38,382 nucleotides of DNA from positions 1-38,382 of the forward strand of contig DATJGF010000051.1 in NCBI GenBank assembly GCA_035495315.1, written 5' to 3'. Below the pieces are notes generated by a model. It was given only the letters and a program-made list of their open reading frames with translations, had not been told where the DNA came from and did not search any database. Source of the DNA: DATJGF01 sp035495315. GTDB lineage: Bacteria > Verrucomicrobiota > Verrucomicrobiia > Limisphaerales > UBA8199. Positions 31,832 to 38,382 of the stretch are shown piece by piece. Made by a program: the position numbers and the translations under genes. Position 1 is the stretch's first letter, and each line of letters opens with the position of its first letter.

Positions 31832-34186
31832 TCACAAGTCCGACGCGTAGTCGTCCGCGAACAGGGTCTGATCCAGCCTCTTGATCTCGTCGTACGCACC
31901 CCGCGCCGAGGCCAGTTCCTCACCCAAACCAGCGATCGCCTCGGCCACTTTGCCTTCGTTGTCGCGCCAGCGTCGCAACACTTCTTCCGCAAAGGCATCG
32001 CTGTCAAAACGCTCTCCCAGCACCAGGCCGGTCTCCCCGATCACCAACTCGAATAGATTCAATTTCTCCTGCAACACCTCCAGCAGCTGTTGCTGAAGTG
32101 TGCCTTCCTGCGTGAAATTATAAATCCTGACCGGCTGCAGCTGCCCATAGCGATGAAGCCGCCCGATTCGCTGCTCGATCTCCATCGGATTCCACGGTAG
32201 ATCGAAATTCACCAGCCGATGACAAAACTGCAGATTGCGCCCTTCAGTGCCGCTGTGGGTGAGCAGTAACGCGCCCCCGGCTCGTCGGAACTCCTCCGTT
32301 AGCGGCTGACGTTCGGCCGCCGGGGTCACACCGTTAATCACAAATACCGCCGCACCGGCCGCCTTCAACGCCTGCGCCAGGGCCGCCTGCGTCTCCAGAA
32401 ATTGAGAGAACACCACGACGCCGCCCTCCCCCCGCGTGAGCGGAACCAATAGCTCGCACTTCCGCCGCCAGCTCTCCTCCAGCGGCGATTCCCGGCGCCA
32501 CGCCTGTACCGCGCCCGCATCAGGGAATTTTTCCAGGGCGGCGCGCCACGCCGCCGGGCTGCTTCCCCCCGCCTGCAGCAGCAGCCTGCCCCAGAGACTG
32601 CCCTGGCTCGCGCTTAACCTCTCCAGCCTTTTTCTAAACTCAGTCTCCCACTTCTCCCAAAACTCTCTTTCACCCGCGCCCGGAGCAAACAGCACTGTCT
32701 CTGCCCTTCGGGGAGGCAATTTGAGCCCGGCGTTGGCTCGCGTGTTGCGGATCATCACCTGGCCCAACAACCTCCGCAACTCCTCCGGCTCGCGCGGCCG
32801 CCGCGGTTGTTTCGGTTCAATGAAACGGCTTCGGAACTCTCTTGGCGCGGGCAACTGCCCCGGTTGCAGCAACGTCACCAGATTGTAGAGTTCCTCCAAA
32901 GAATTCTGAACCGGCGTCGCCGTCAGCAACAGCAGGAATTGGCGCGGCAGCGCACTCACCGCTTGCCACGCCTGAGATTCACGGTTACGGAGGTAGTGCG
33001 CCTCGTCCACAATCAACATGTCCCACTTGATCTGCCGTGCCCGATCCAGGTGCGCCGGCTGTTTCAGCGTGTGCAGACTCGCAACAATCCCCGAATTGTC
33101 TTCCCAGCAGAATCCGGCCGAGTCCCGCCAGGAATTATCATTCGTCGTCACGACCTCCAGTCCGAACTTCTCGCTCAACTCCTCCTCCCACTGATCCACC
33201 AGCGACGGCACCGTGAGCACTAGAAAGCGCTTCACCATCCCGCGGGTCAACAGTTCCTTCAACACCAGGCCCGCTTCGATGGTTTTCCCCAATCCCACCT
33301 CATCCGAAAGCAACGCCCGGCCGCGCAACGGACCCAAAACTCGCAACGCGGTTCTCACCTGATATTCCAGTCGCTCGATTCGGCAATACGGCAGGCAGAG
33401 CAAACTGTCGGTTTGATTCGAGACCCACCAAAGCGCCGCCTTCTCCTGTAACGTGAAGCGGTTCAGGTTGCCCAGCGGCAGCGCGGTCTCTTGAAATTCG
33501 ACCTCTGGCAACTCGATCCGCACGGGCACCGAAGGCAACGGTGCCTGGGCCGCCATCGATGGCATGCCCTGAACTTCCTGCGCCTGTCTTTCGGCTAGCT
33601 TTCTCCGCTCACGTGCCGCTTGCTTCTCCTCACGCTCGCGCCGCTGCAATAGCACCGCCGCCTGGTTTTGTTCCAACCGCGCCTGTTCGGCGGCGAGACG
33701 CTCAGCAGCGCGGCTCACCCAATACCCGCCCAAACTCTCGCCCCCATACCGCTTATAATCCCGCACCAGGTCGTAAATCTTCTCCGCCAGCCATTCCCAC
33801 GGAGACTTCCCCGCGGCCAAAGGCGGGAAGGGACAACTCAGGATTTCATAAGTCTCCAATGAACGGGAAACCCCCATCGCTTCGAAATTTTGGCTGCTGA
33901 TTGGATGACAGGCCGCCAGCTCTTTGAGCCGTGCCCGGATTGCTGATTCGCTGGTATGCGAAACTGCGGTCTGGTTTTTTCGCCCGCGCCGTGTCGTCCA
34001 TTCCAGGCAGGTCTCGTTAAGCACACGCATCCACGCGCTAATCACCGGCTGGGGGTTTTCACTACGCGACCAGACCAACACGACATTGAACTCTGCGTAA
34101 TTCAGCGTGACAACCAGTCTCAATACGTTCTCGGAGGCTTTGGCACCTTGAGACGCGCTGAACAATTCCTGCTGAGATGTTTTCAA
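31832..34186 (-). CDS. SNF2-family (DEAD/DEAH superfamily 2) helicase
   Basis: 784 residues. Helicase motifs are complete: motif I LLSDEVGLGKTIEAG (Lys301), motif II DEAH (394-397), motif III LTATP (422-425), motif IV 'VVFSQFLETQAALAQAL', motif V 'THSGTEGRNLQFCHRLVNFD', and motif VI 'EQRIGRLHRYGQ'. The residues around the motifs match SNF2/RapA-type ATP-driven translocases on double-stranded DNA. An N-terminal region of about 240 residues, with an Arg/Glu/Ala coiled segment at 160-205, is unlike any family I recognise. The next gene encodes its likely partner and then a phosphatase. Roles could include RNA polymerase recycling, DNA repair or defence; nothing in the sequence decides between them. 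Confidence 0.93.
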   Translation of the reverse strand: MKTSQQELFSASQGAKASENVLRLVVTLNYAEFNVVLVWSRSENPQPVISAWMRVLNETCLEWTTRRGRKNQTAVSHTSESAIRARLKELAACHPISSQNFEAMGVSRSLETYEILSCPFPPLAAGKSPWEWLAEKIYDLVRDYKRYGGESLGGYWVSRAAERLAAEQARLEQNQAAVLLQRREREEKQAARERRKLAERQAQEVQGMPSMAAQAPLPSVPVRIELPEVEFQETALPLGNLNRFTLQEKAALWWVSNQTDSLLCLPYCRIERLEYQVRTALRVLGPLRGRALLSDEVGLGKTIEAGLVLKELLTRGMVKRFLVLTVPSLVDQWEEELSEKFGLEVVTTNDNSWRDSAGFCWEDNSGIVASLHTLKQPAHLDRARQIKWDMLIVDEAHYLRNRESQAWQAVSALPRQFLLLLTATPVQNSLEELYNLVTLLQPGQLPAPREFRSRFIEPKQPRRPREPEELRRLLGQVMIRNTRANAGLKLPPRRAETVLFAPGAGEREFWEKWETEFRKRLERLSASQGSLWGRLLLQAGGSSPAAWRAALEKFPDAGAVQAWRRESPLEESWRRKCELLVPLTRGEGGVVVFSQFLETQAALAQALKAAGAAVFVINGVTPAAERQPLTEEFRRAGGALLLTHSGTEGRNLQFCHRLVNFDLPWNPMEIEQRIGRLHRYGQLQPVRIYNFTQEGTLQQQLLEVLQEKLNLFELVIGETGLVLGERFDSDAFAEEVLRRWRDNEGKVAEAIAGLGEELASARGAYDEIKRLDQTLFADDYASDL

Positions 34187-34266
34187 CGGCGGTCCAGCAT
34201 ATCACCCGCACATTTCACCGACCAGTAGGTTTGGCAAAAATGGTAAAAATTCTTGCTTTGCTTGTG

Positions 34267-34653
34267 TCAACAACCGAAGCGAATGTGGGCGACCTCGTAC
34301 CGGCAGCCTGCGACGTTCAGAATCAACAGCGCTATCAGAAGACCATACGCGAACAGGTACCGCCCACGCTCCCGCTGCCTCAAACCATAAACTGTCAATA
34401 TGAGATACAAACCCCAGCCCACAATGAGCGTGCCGTTTGTCGCGGCGGATGAGGTCCAGTTGGAGGCGCCAAACGGTGCTGCGAGTCCCATGGGGAACAG
34501 CCAACAAAAAAACAGAAGTGGAAAGCTGGGCACAACCGTTGCCAATGCTGCGAGACCGCAGGCGATTATCCAAAGGCCTACTCTCCTCGCCCGGGATAGC
34601 GGCGCAGCCTGTGCCGTCATAGGCGAGACCTGGTCCGGTGCTGTTTTCATCAT
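34267..34653 (-). CDS. Small integral membrane protein of unknown function
   Basis: 128 residues with about three hydrophobic helices: 'VGLWIIACGLAALATVVPSF', 'LLFFCWLFPMGLAAPFG' and 'GTLIVGWGLYLILTVYGL' with a fourth near 'YLFAYGLLIALLILNVAGC'. The loops are short and basic residues cluster between helices 3 and 4, suggesting that loop is cytoplasmic. No family recognised. It lies 60 bases after the lipoprotein gene and 80 bases before the helicase, in the same direction. An overlapping longer frame (34202-34717) in another phase is a shadow. Confidence 0.7.
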   Translation of the reverse strand: MMKTAPDQVSPMTAQAAPLSRARRVGLWIIACGLAALATVVPSFPLLFFCWLFPMGLAAPFGASNWTSSAATNGTLIVGWGLYLILTVYGLRQRERGRYLFAYGLLIALLILNVAGCRYEVAHIRFGC

Positions 34654-34713
34654 TGTTAAAACTGAAAAATAACCGACAGCGGGACAACAGCGCCAGCCGA
34701 GTCCCCATTACAA

Positions 34714-35274
34714 TCACCCGCCGTTGTCCCGTTCATTGTTGGGTTCGCTCAGAGCGTTGATGACCGGAGTCGACACCAAAAAGCTCGCGCCTAGATAGCT
34801 ATCGTGCTGCGAGCCATCCTTCCAGCGCTGAAACTTGTCCTCTGCGGAGTCTACCAAACCAGCAACGCCCGCCCGCTGCGGAAAACAAACGATTTCCAAC
34901 CGGAAGCGCCCCGATGCCCTCACCGGTGAAAGTGTGACAATCGTTCCGGTGCGCGCATTGAGCATCAAGTCAGAGGCGACGCTGCCAGGTCCTGCCTGGC
35001 CGATGAACATCGGGAGATCTGAATAGTTTGTGGTCCAAACGCCCTTTCTTTCCTGGATTAGCGAGCGCACTCCCACCAACACCGATCGCTCCGTAGTGTT
35101 CGTAACAGCCAATCGCACATTTGCCGCTCCACTGGAGTTGGTCTGAATACTGACCACGCCGAGGACAACCGGCGAGGGTCGGTTAACCGATCCTTCGGTG
35201 CACCCCATCAAAGTGCAAAAACCAGCCGCCAATAGCGCCAGGACACCGGCTCTTGTTCGCGTGCAAGGCTTCAT
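34714..35274 (-). CDS. Predicted lipoprotein of unknown function
   Basis: 186 residues. It has a lipoprotein signal peptide: basic start (MKPCTRTRAG), hydrophobic core and lipobox LMGC, with the Cys at about residue 24. The mature part is beta-rich ('VVSIQTNSSGAANVRLAVTN', 'RFRLEIVCFPQR') and resembles a single Ig-like domain with no catalytic residues. The same layout (NTT-rich strand, then 'LMLNARTGTIVTLSPV') recalls small envelope proteins of Verrucomicrobiota. ATG 35274 is preferred; the longer frame to 35310 places extra residues before the signal peptide. Confidence 0.8.
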   Translation of the reverse strand: MKPCTRTRAGVLALLAAGFCTLMGCTEGSVNRPSPVVLGVVSIQTNSSGAANVRLAVTNTTERSVLVGVRSLIQERKGVWTTNYSDLPMFIGQAGPGSVASDLMLNARTGTIVTLSPVRASGRFRLEIVCFPQRAGVAGLVDSAEDKFQRWKDGSQHDSYLGASFLVSTPVINALSEPNNERDNGG

Positions 35275-35385
35275 GATCGTCGAAACACCATCAGCGAACG
35301 CCAAAATCACTCCCGCCTCGCTGCTGACGTATCATATTTAAATGGAGCGCCGCCACGGCCTCGATTGGAGCGCAAAAATTGGAGC

Positions 35386-35694
35386 TCATCGTCTTCCGAA
35401 AAGTATCCAGGACCATTTCCGCTTGGGCGGCGCGTCAATCCGTAACCGGTCGAGCAACTCGTCGCTTCCACCGCGAGCGATCGCCTGTTCAGCCGCGCGT
35501 TTGTCAACCCGAGTCCAAACCGTGCCGCACTCCAGGCACATGAACCCTTCCGGCTCCACGTTGACCGAAGGGCCGAGCGTGCGCCAGAACCGTTTTTCCT
35601 GGGAAGGAAGTTGGAATACCAACGGGTCGCCGGCCCAACCAATTCTTCCCGCAACTACCCTCTCCCCACCGCAAGCTGCACATATCAATTCCAT
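35386..35694 (-). CDS. Zinc-ribbon protein of unknown function
   Basis: 102 residues. Two CxxC pairs, Cys5/Cys8 in 'MELICAACGGERV' and Cys53/Cys56 in 'GFMCLECGTVWTRVD', form a likely zinc ribbon separated by 44 residues of beta strands. A charged helical part (about 63-95) follows. Such small proteins often bind RNA, DNA or protein. It starts 19 bases after another, smaller zinc-ribbon gene on the same strand, so the two probably belong together. An overlapping frame in another phase (35307-35654) is rejected. Confidence 0.78.
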   Translation of the reverse strand: MELICAACGGERVVAGRIGWAGDPLVFQLPSQEKRFWRTLGPSVNVEPEGFMCLECGTVWTRVDKRAAEQAIARGGSDELLDRLRIDAPPKRKWSWILFGRR

Positions 35695-35713
35695 GCTCGT
35701 ATGGCCCCAACAT

Positions 35714-35857
35714 TTACCGCCCGCAGCGGGACTGCAACCCTTGGGACTGGAACGTCAATAGGATCGGTTGCTGGATCATTTTACTTGGTGCTCCGCAACT
35801 CGAGCACGCGACAAACTTGTCGGGATTTTTTTGGCCGCAGTATACGCAGATCTTCAC
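35714..35857 (-). CDS. Very small zinc-ribbon protein
   Basis: 47 residues from GTG 35857, the only start codon between an upstream in-frame stop and the ribbon. It reads 'VKICVYCGQKNPDKFVACSS' then 'CGAPSK' and ends QSRCGR. The pattern CxxCG-x11-CxxCG is the classic double-CxxC zinc ribbon, found in full within the first 25 residues, which chance would rarely give. The rest has no recognised features. It lies 19 bases before the longer zinc-ribbon gene and may be translated with it. It is below the usual gene-finding size limit and would be easily missed. Confidence 0.6.
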   Translation of the reverse strand: MKICVYCGQKNPDKFVACSSCGAPSKMIQQPILLTFQSQGLQSRCGR

Positions 35858-35970
35858 AGGGCGATGGTTCGGTTACCCGCTTCCGATAACGAGAAAACTC
35901 ACTCGCGCCGCGCCGGTATTGTACGAAATGAAACGGAAGCGTCAGCGCGGCACCCGGTGCAGTCACCTCG

Positions 35971-36528
35971 TTAAGCACTTTGATCACTTGTTACGGAGTC
36001 GTGAGTAGGCGCTTTTGGCATTGGTATCTCTACAGTGATACGACGTTGCGCCGCCTTGGGCAGGCGGTTCGCTACCCACATCCATGGCTCCGATAACCAT
36101 CGGCACAGGCTATTGTGCCGCAGGAACCGGTCTACCCTAACGCCCATCGACTCAGGACTGTAAGCCAGTTCGAAGTGGCACAACTCGGTCCCACGAGGAA
36201 CACACAAGCAGAATCCGCTTTTTTCACCTGCCTGCAGGTAGCTGCTAAAGCTTGGATCTTCCAAATACGTCCAACCAGCATTGGACCTTACGCGCACTTT
36301 AGATTCCTTGTCAGAAACAAAGAGGGTTCCCTTCGTCAAATTGGCCATCGCGAAAACCGCATGGTCGGGTGTTCTACCACCGCTTGCCAAGTCCTCTCCA
36401 GCCATTACGTCCATCACCCGTAGACCAACAGGACATCGGCAGCGGCTCACCAGCAAACTTGCTAAAGCCAACCCCAAAAACGCAATCGCTCCGAGAATGA
36501 CTTTACGACTACGCATAACGACGGCCAT
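35971..36528 (-). CDS. Membrane-anchored or exported protein of unknown function
   Basis: 185 residues from ATG 36528; ATGs at 36516 and 36573 are possible and none has a clear ribosome-binding site. A single hydrophobic segment (VILGAIAFLGLALASLLVS, about 10-28) follows a basic start and is followed by RCRC, so an uncleaved anchor is likelier than a signal peptide. The outer part has several Cys ('SGFCLCVPRGTELCHFELAY'). No recognised domain or catalytic motif. It is in the co-directional run with the LRR and zinc-ribbon genes, 113 bases from the latter. Confidence 0.7.
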   Translation of the reverse strand: MAVVMRSRKVILGAIAFLGLALASLLVSRCRCPVGLRVMDVMAGEDLASGGRTPDHAVFAMANLTKGTLFVSDKESKVRVRSNAGWTYLEDPSFSSYLQAGEKSGFCLCVPRGTELCHFELAYSPESMGVRVDRFLRHNSLCRWLSEPWMWVANRLPKAAQRRITVEIPMPKAPTHDSVTSDQSA

Positions 36529-36606
36529 AGGCACGCCGCGCCGCTGGCGTTCGGCATGTAAGCAAGGGTTCATCGCGGTGGCTGCATGAGCTTGTTACGC
36601 TGGGCT

Positions 36607-37740
36607 TCAGGGCGACCGTATGCGGTATAAGCGTTCTGGATAGTTCTTCCACTGCGGATCGCTGAAATACAGCAGCCCGTTCGTCAGCGTGCAGGTCTGC
36701 AGGGGTTTCCAAGAGGTCGCGGCAAGATCAACAGTGGCTTCAACCACGAGCGGAATGTCCGCAGTCCCGGCGATGTTGAATCCGAATTGGTTCTGCCGAA
36801 CCCCGAAGCTCCCATCCTCGGTCTGCACCTGAGGGTTCCAGAGCACAGTCGGACGACCGGCATAGGTCGGTCCCCATCCACTCGTCCCCGGAAGGTAATA
36901 GACCGTTACGTTGCTGGAGTAATAAAACACACCATCTGCCCATGGCCATGCGGGAGGTTTGATCGCGGGGGCGTTCCCTTTGAAATAAACGCCCGCCAGG
37001 TTGACGCAGGCAGCGAATGCTCGGTCTTCGATCGTGGCGACAGTTGCCGGGAGAGTGATGTTAGTCAGGCTGTCACAACCGGGGAAGGCGTTGAAGCCGA
37101 TGTGAGTGAGGCCGTCCTCGATAACGACGCTCGCGAGGCTCGAACAATCTGTAAAGGCGTAGGCGCCGAGATTGGTAACGGAGCCTGGGATCGTAATGCT
37201 GGTCAGGTTGCAGCCATCGAAGGCATAGCCATTGCCAGGGCCGAGCTGAGTGCCATTGGTCCCTAGTTTGACGTGGGTGAGGCCAGCATAGTGGAAGGCA
37301 AAATCGCCGAGGGTGATGACGCTGTCGGGGATTGTGATCTGCGTTAGTTTGTCGCACTCCGCGAAGGTTCCCGCGCCGATGTAGAGGAGTCCGTTTCCGA
37401 AAGTGACATTGGTTAAGGCGGGACAAGTGAATGCGCCAACAGCACCACCTTTGGTCAGGATTCCGTCTTGGATGTTAGTGACTGTGTCGGGGATAGTGAC
37501 GGCAGTGAGGGTTGAGGCGGCCCAAAAGGCCTGTCCACCAATGGCCGTGACAGGCAGTCCCTCAATGGTGGCGGGGATGGCCACGTTGCCTCCCGAGCCA
37601 ATGTAATTCGTTATGGTTATGGAGCCGTTTGTGATCGTGTATTGAAAGTCTTGGGCGTGCGATTCTCCAATCGCCAGTGCCGCTGCAATGGCGCAGCCTA
37701 TCGTTACTCTTCGGACGAGCCTTATTCCGTTGCTAACCAC
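36607..37740 (-). CDS. Secreted BspA-type leucine-rich repeat protein
   Basis: 377 residues from GTG 37740, which gives a good signal peptide (RRVTIGCAIAAALAIGESHA). A longer frame begins at 37845 but would bury the signal peptide 35 residues in. At least six LRR_5 units follow, with the repeat ITIPDSVTxLGxxAFxxC: 'LTAVTIPDTVTNIQDG', 'LTQITIPDSVITLGDFAF', 'LTSITIPGSVTNLGAYAF' and 'LTNITLPATVATIEDRAF'. The C-terminal 65 residues ('VVEATVDLAATSWKPLQTC' and 'FSDPQWKNYPERLYRIRSP') match a tail commonly seen on secreted proteins of Verrucomicrobiota. BspA proteins typically bind proteins at cell surfaces; a surface or matrix role is inferred. Confidence 0.9.
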   Translation of the reverse strand: MVSNGIRLVRRVTIGCAIAAALAIGESHAQDFQYTITNGSITITNYIGSGGNVAIPATIEGLPVTAIGGQAFWAASTLTAVTIPDTVTNIQDGILTKGGAVGAFTCPALTNVTFGNGLLYIGAGTFAECDKLTQITIPDSVITLGDFAFHYAGLTHVKLGTNGTQLGPGNGYAFDGCNLTSITIPGSVTNLGAYAFTDCSSLASVVIEDGLTHIGFNAFPGCDSLTNITLPATVATIEDRAFAACVNLAGVYFKGNAPAIKPPAWPWADGVFYYSSNVTVYYLPGTSGWGPTYAGRPTVLWNPQVQTEDGSFGVRQNQFGFNIAGTADIPLVVEATVDLAATSWKPLQTCTLTNGLLYFSDPQWKNYPERLYRIRSP

Positions 37741-37847
37741 CTTGGCGTAGCAGTCCACAGCAGCGGCCCCGCGCCACTGACGTGATATGCAAGCAGGGCG
37801 AATGCGCGGGGGCCGCTGCCTGTGGTGCTTAGACCGGCCCCTCATAA

Positions 37848-38258
37848 CTAATCGTAGCCGAATGAGGCGGCTTGTTGTCGAACCCGAACTTGATTGTTCG
37901 TGGTGAGAGAGAGCCCAAGAGCTTTACCCGCCCTCAGATCGATCTCCTGCGACCATCTGATTCCCTCAGTAGGAATTGTCAACGTGACGACAGGCTGAGA
38001 CGAGGTGGACGCGGCAGGAACCGCAGCGGCAAATCCCAGGAGCGGCTTGGTCTTTGGTGTGCCTCGATAAACTTCGCGGCCATCAATCGTGACGATTACC
38101 TCCTGACCCTGTGAGAAGCCTTCCTGCAAGTGAATGCCAAAACCGTTCGTCGCGCCTGGCGGTGTGACCATTGCCGATTGCGGCCCCTGCTCTCGACTGC
38201 ACCCGACCATTAGGGCCAATGCGAGGAGAATGCCCATAATACTCTGTGGAAAGCTCAT
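37848..38258 (-). CDS. Predicted lipoprotein of unknown function
   Basis: 136 residues. Lipoprotein signal: MSFPQSIMGILLALALMVGC with the lipobox Cys at residue 20. The mature part is beta-rich, with 'GFGIHLQEGFSQGQEVIVTI' and 'DGREVYRGTPKTKPLLGFAA', and reads like a small Ig-like or carboxypeptidase-regulatory-like domain. No catalytic residues. ATG 38258 is chosen because the frame upstream to 38303 adds residues before the signal. It precedes the LRR gene by 107 bases in the same direction, so both may be expressed together at the cell surface. Confidence 0.78.
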   Translation of the reverse strand: MSFPQSIMGILLALALMVGCSREQGPQSAMVTPPGATNGFGIHLQEGFSQGQEVIVTIDGREVYRGTPKTKPLLGFAAAVPAASTSSQPVVTLTIPTEGIRWSQEIDLRAGKALGLSLTTNNQVRVRQQAASFGYD

Positions 38259-38271
38259 CGTGCTTTTCCGT

Positions 38272-38361
38272 CTAACGGTCTGCCTCTGGCGCGCCGGACA
38301 CACTTAGCTTCGTGTGGATTTCCTTGAAGCGGCGCCAATCTGATTCCGGGAGCGAGGACAT
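38272..38361 (-). CDS. Short frame, possibly a truncated gene
   Basis: A 29-residue frame MSSLPESDWRRFKEIHTK followed by LSVSGAPEADR and a TAG stop, 13 bases before the lipoprotein start on the same strand. The beginning looks like a real protein start: DWRRFKEIH suggests an amphipathic helix, seen in several small Verrucomicrobiota proteins. The end lacks structure, so this may be a decayed or frameshifted remnant. Its 5' flank runs to the window edge. Confidence 0.3.
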   Translation of the reverse strand: MSSLPESDWRRFKEIHTKLSVSGAPEADR

Positions 38362-38382
38362 ACCGAGTTAATTCGTCCAACG

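Noticed and set aside
31832..34186. Assignment of the helicase to a DISARM-type defence system
   Set aside because: Only a SNF2-type helicase is seen. No DrmA, DrmB, DrmC or methyltransferase genes are nearby, so the name is not supported.
1..38382. tRNA, rRNA, CRISPR array or insertion sequence
   Set aside because: No cloverleaf sequence, rRNA-like stretch, regular spacer-repeat array or transposase motif was found by reading both strands. The repeats present are hairpins without regular spacers.

Overview
The window looks like chromosomal DNA of a soil- or freshwater-type Verrucomicrobiota, probably close to Pedosphaera/Limisphaerales. This is inferred from several signs: many long hairpin repeats between genes; an ECF sigma factor followed by an anti-sigma/pseudopilin-like hybrid; a leucine-rich-repeat protein whose C-terminus ends in an 'FSDPQWKNYPERLYRIRSP'-type tail; a bacterial deoxyhypusine-synthase-like enzyme; and small lipoproteins without clear relatives. 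No phage, IS transposase, tRNA, rRNA or CRISPR array was seen.

Layout. 1-3000: a secreted protein and a lectin-fold/cache-like exported protein, then a tandem hairpin-repeat block. 3002-5072 (minus): acetolactate synthase ilvB with a complete upstream control region: promoter, 24-codon Leu/Ile/Val-rich leader peptide, antiterminator and intrinsic terminator. 5213-8867 (plus): YkgJ-type Cys-cluster protein, exported protein, pdxH, unknown protein and a PagL-like lipid A deacylase. 8999-14570 (minus): gyrB then gyrA, separated by a 159-bp palindromic element. 14985-16791 (plus): speY-like enzyme and a DUF6496 basic protein. 16986-18953 (minus): multi-spanning membrane/TPR protein. 19082-21295 (plus): sigma factor operon of three genes. 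21603-25649 (minus): DUF421 protein, threonine synthase and a fused MetX-MetW. 25821-29815 (plus): beta-helix protein, zinc alcohol dehydrogenase and esterase. 30004-38361 (minus): one long co-directional run containing a SNF2-type helicase, its partner and a dual-specificity-type phosphatase, preceded by small zinc-ribbon, lipoprotein and LRR genes.

How genes work together. ilvB starts branched-chain amino acid synthesis and appears to be controlled by ribosome stalling on Val/Leu codons. thrC and metX-metW share the homoserine branch point. gyrA and gyrB form the gyrase. The sigma operon probably couples a transcription factor to two membrane-anchored regulators. The helicase, partner and phosphatase genes are tightly packed and may form a nucleic-acid transaction module of unknown role.

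The best candidate for something undescribed is the ilvB attenuator (4912-5072). Its mutually exclusive structures can be drawn directly from the sequence. Other candidates are the helicase/phosphatase cluster, the sigma/pseudopilin-like trio, and repeat elements that supply stop codons to adjacent genes.
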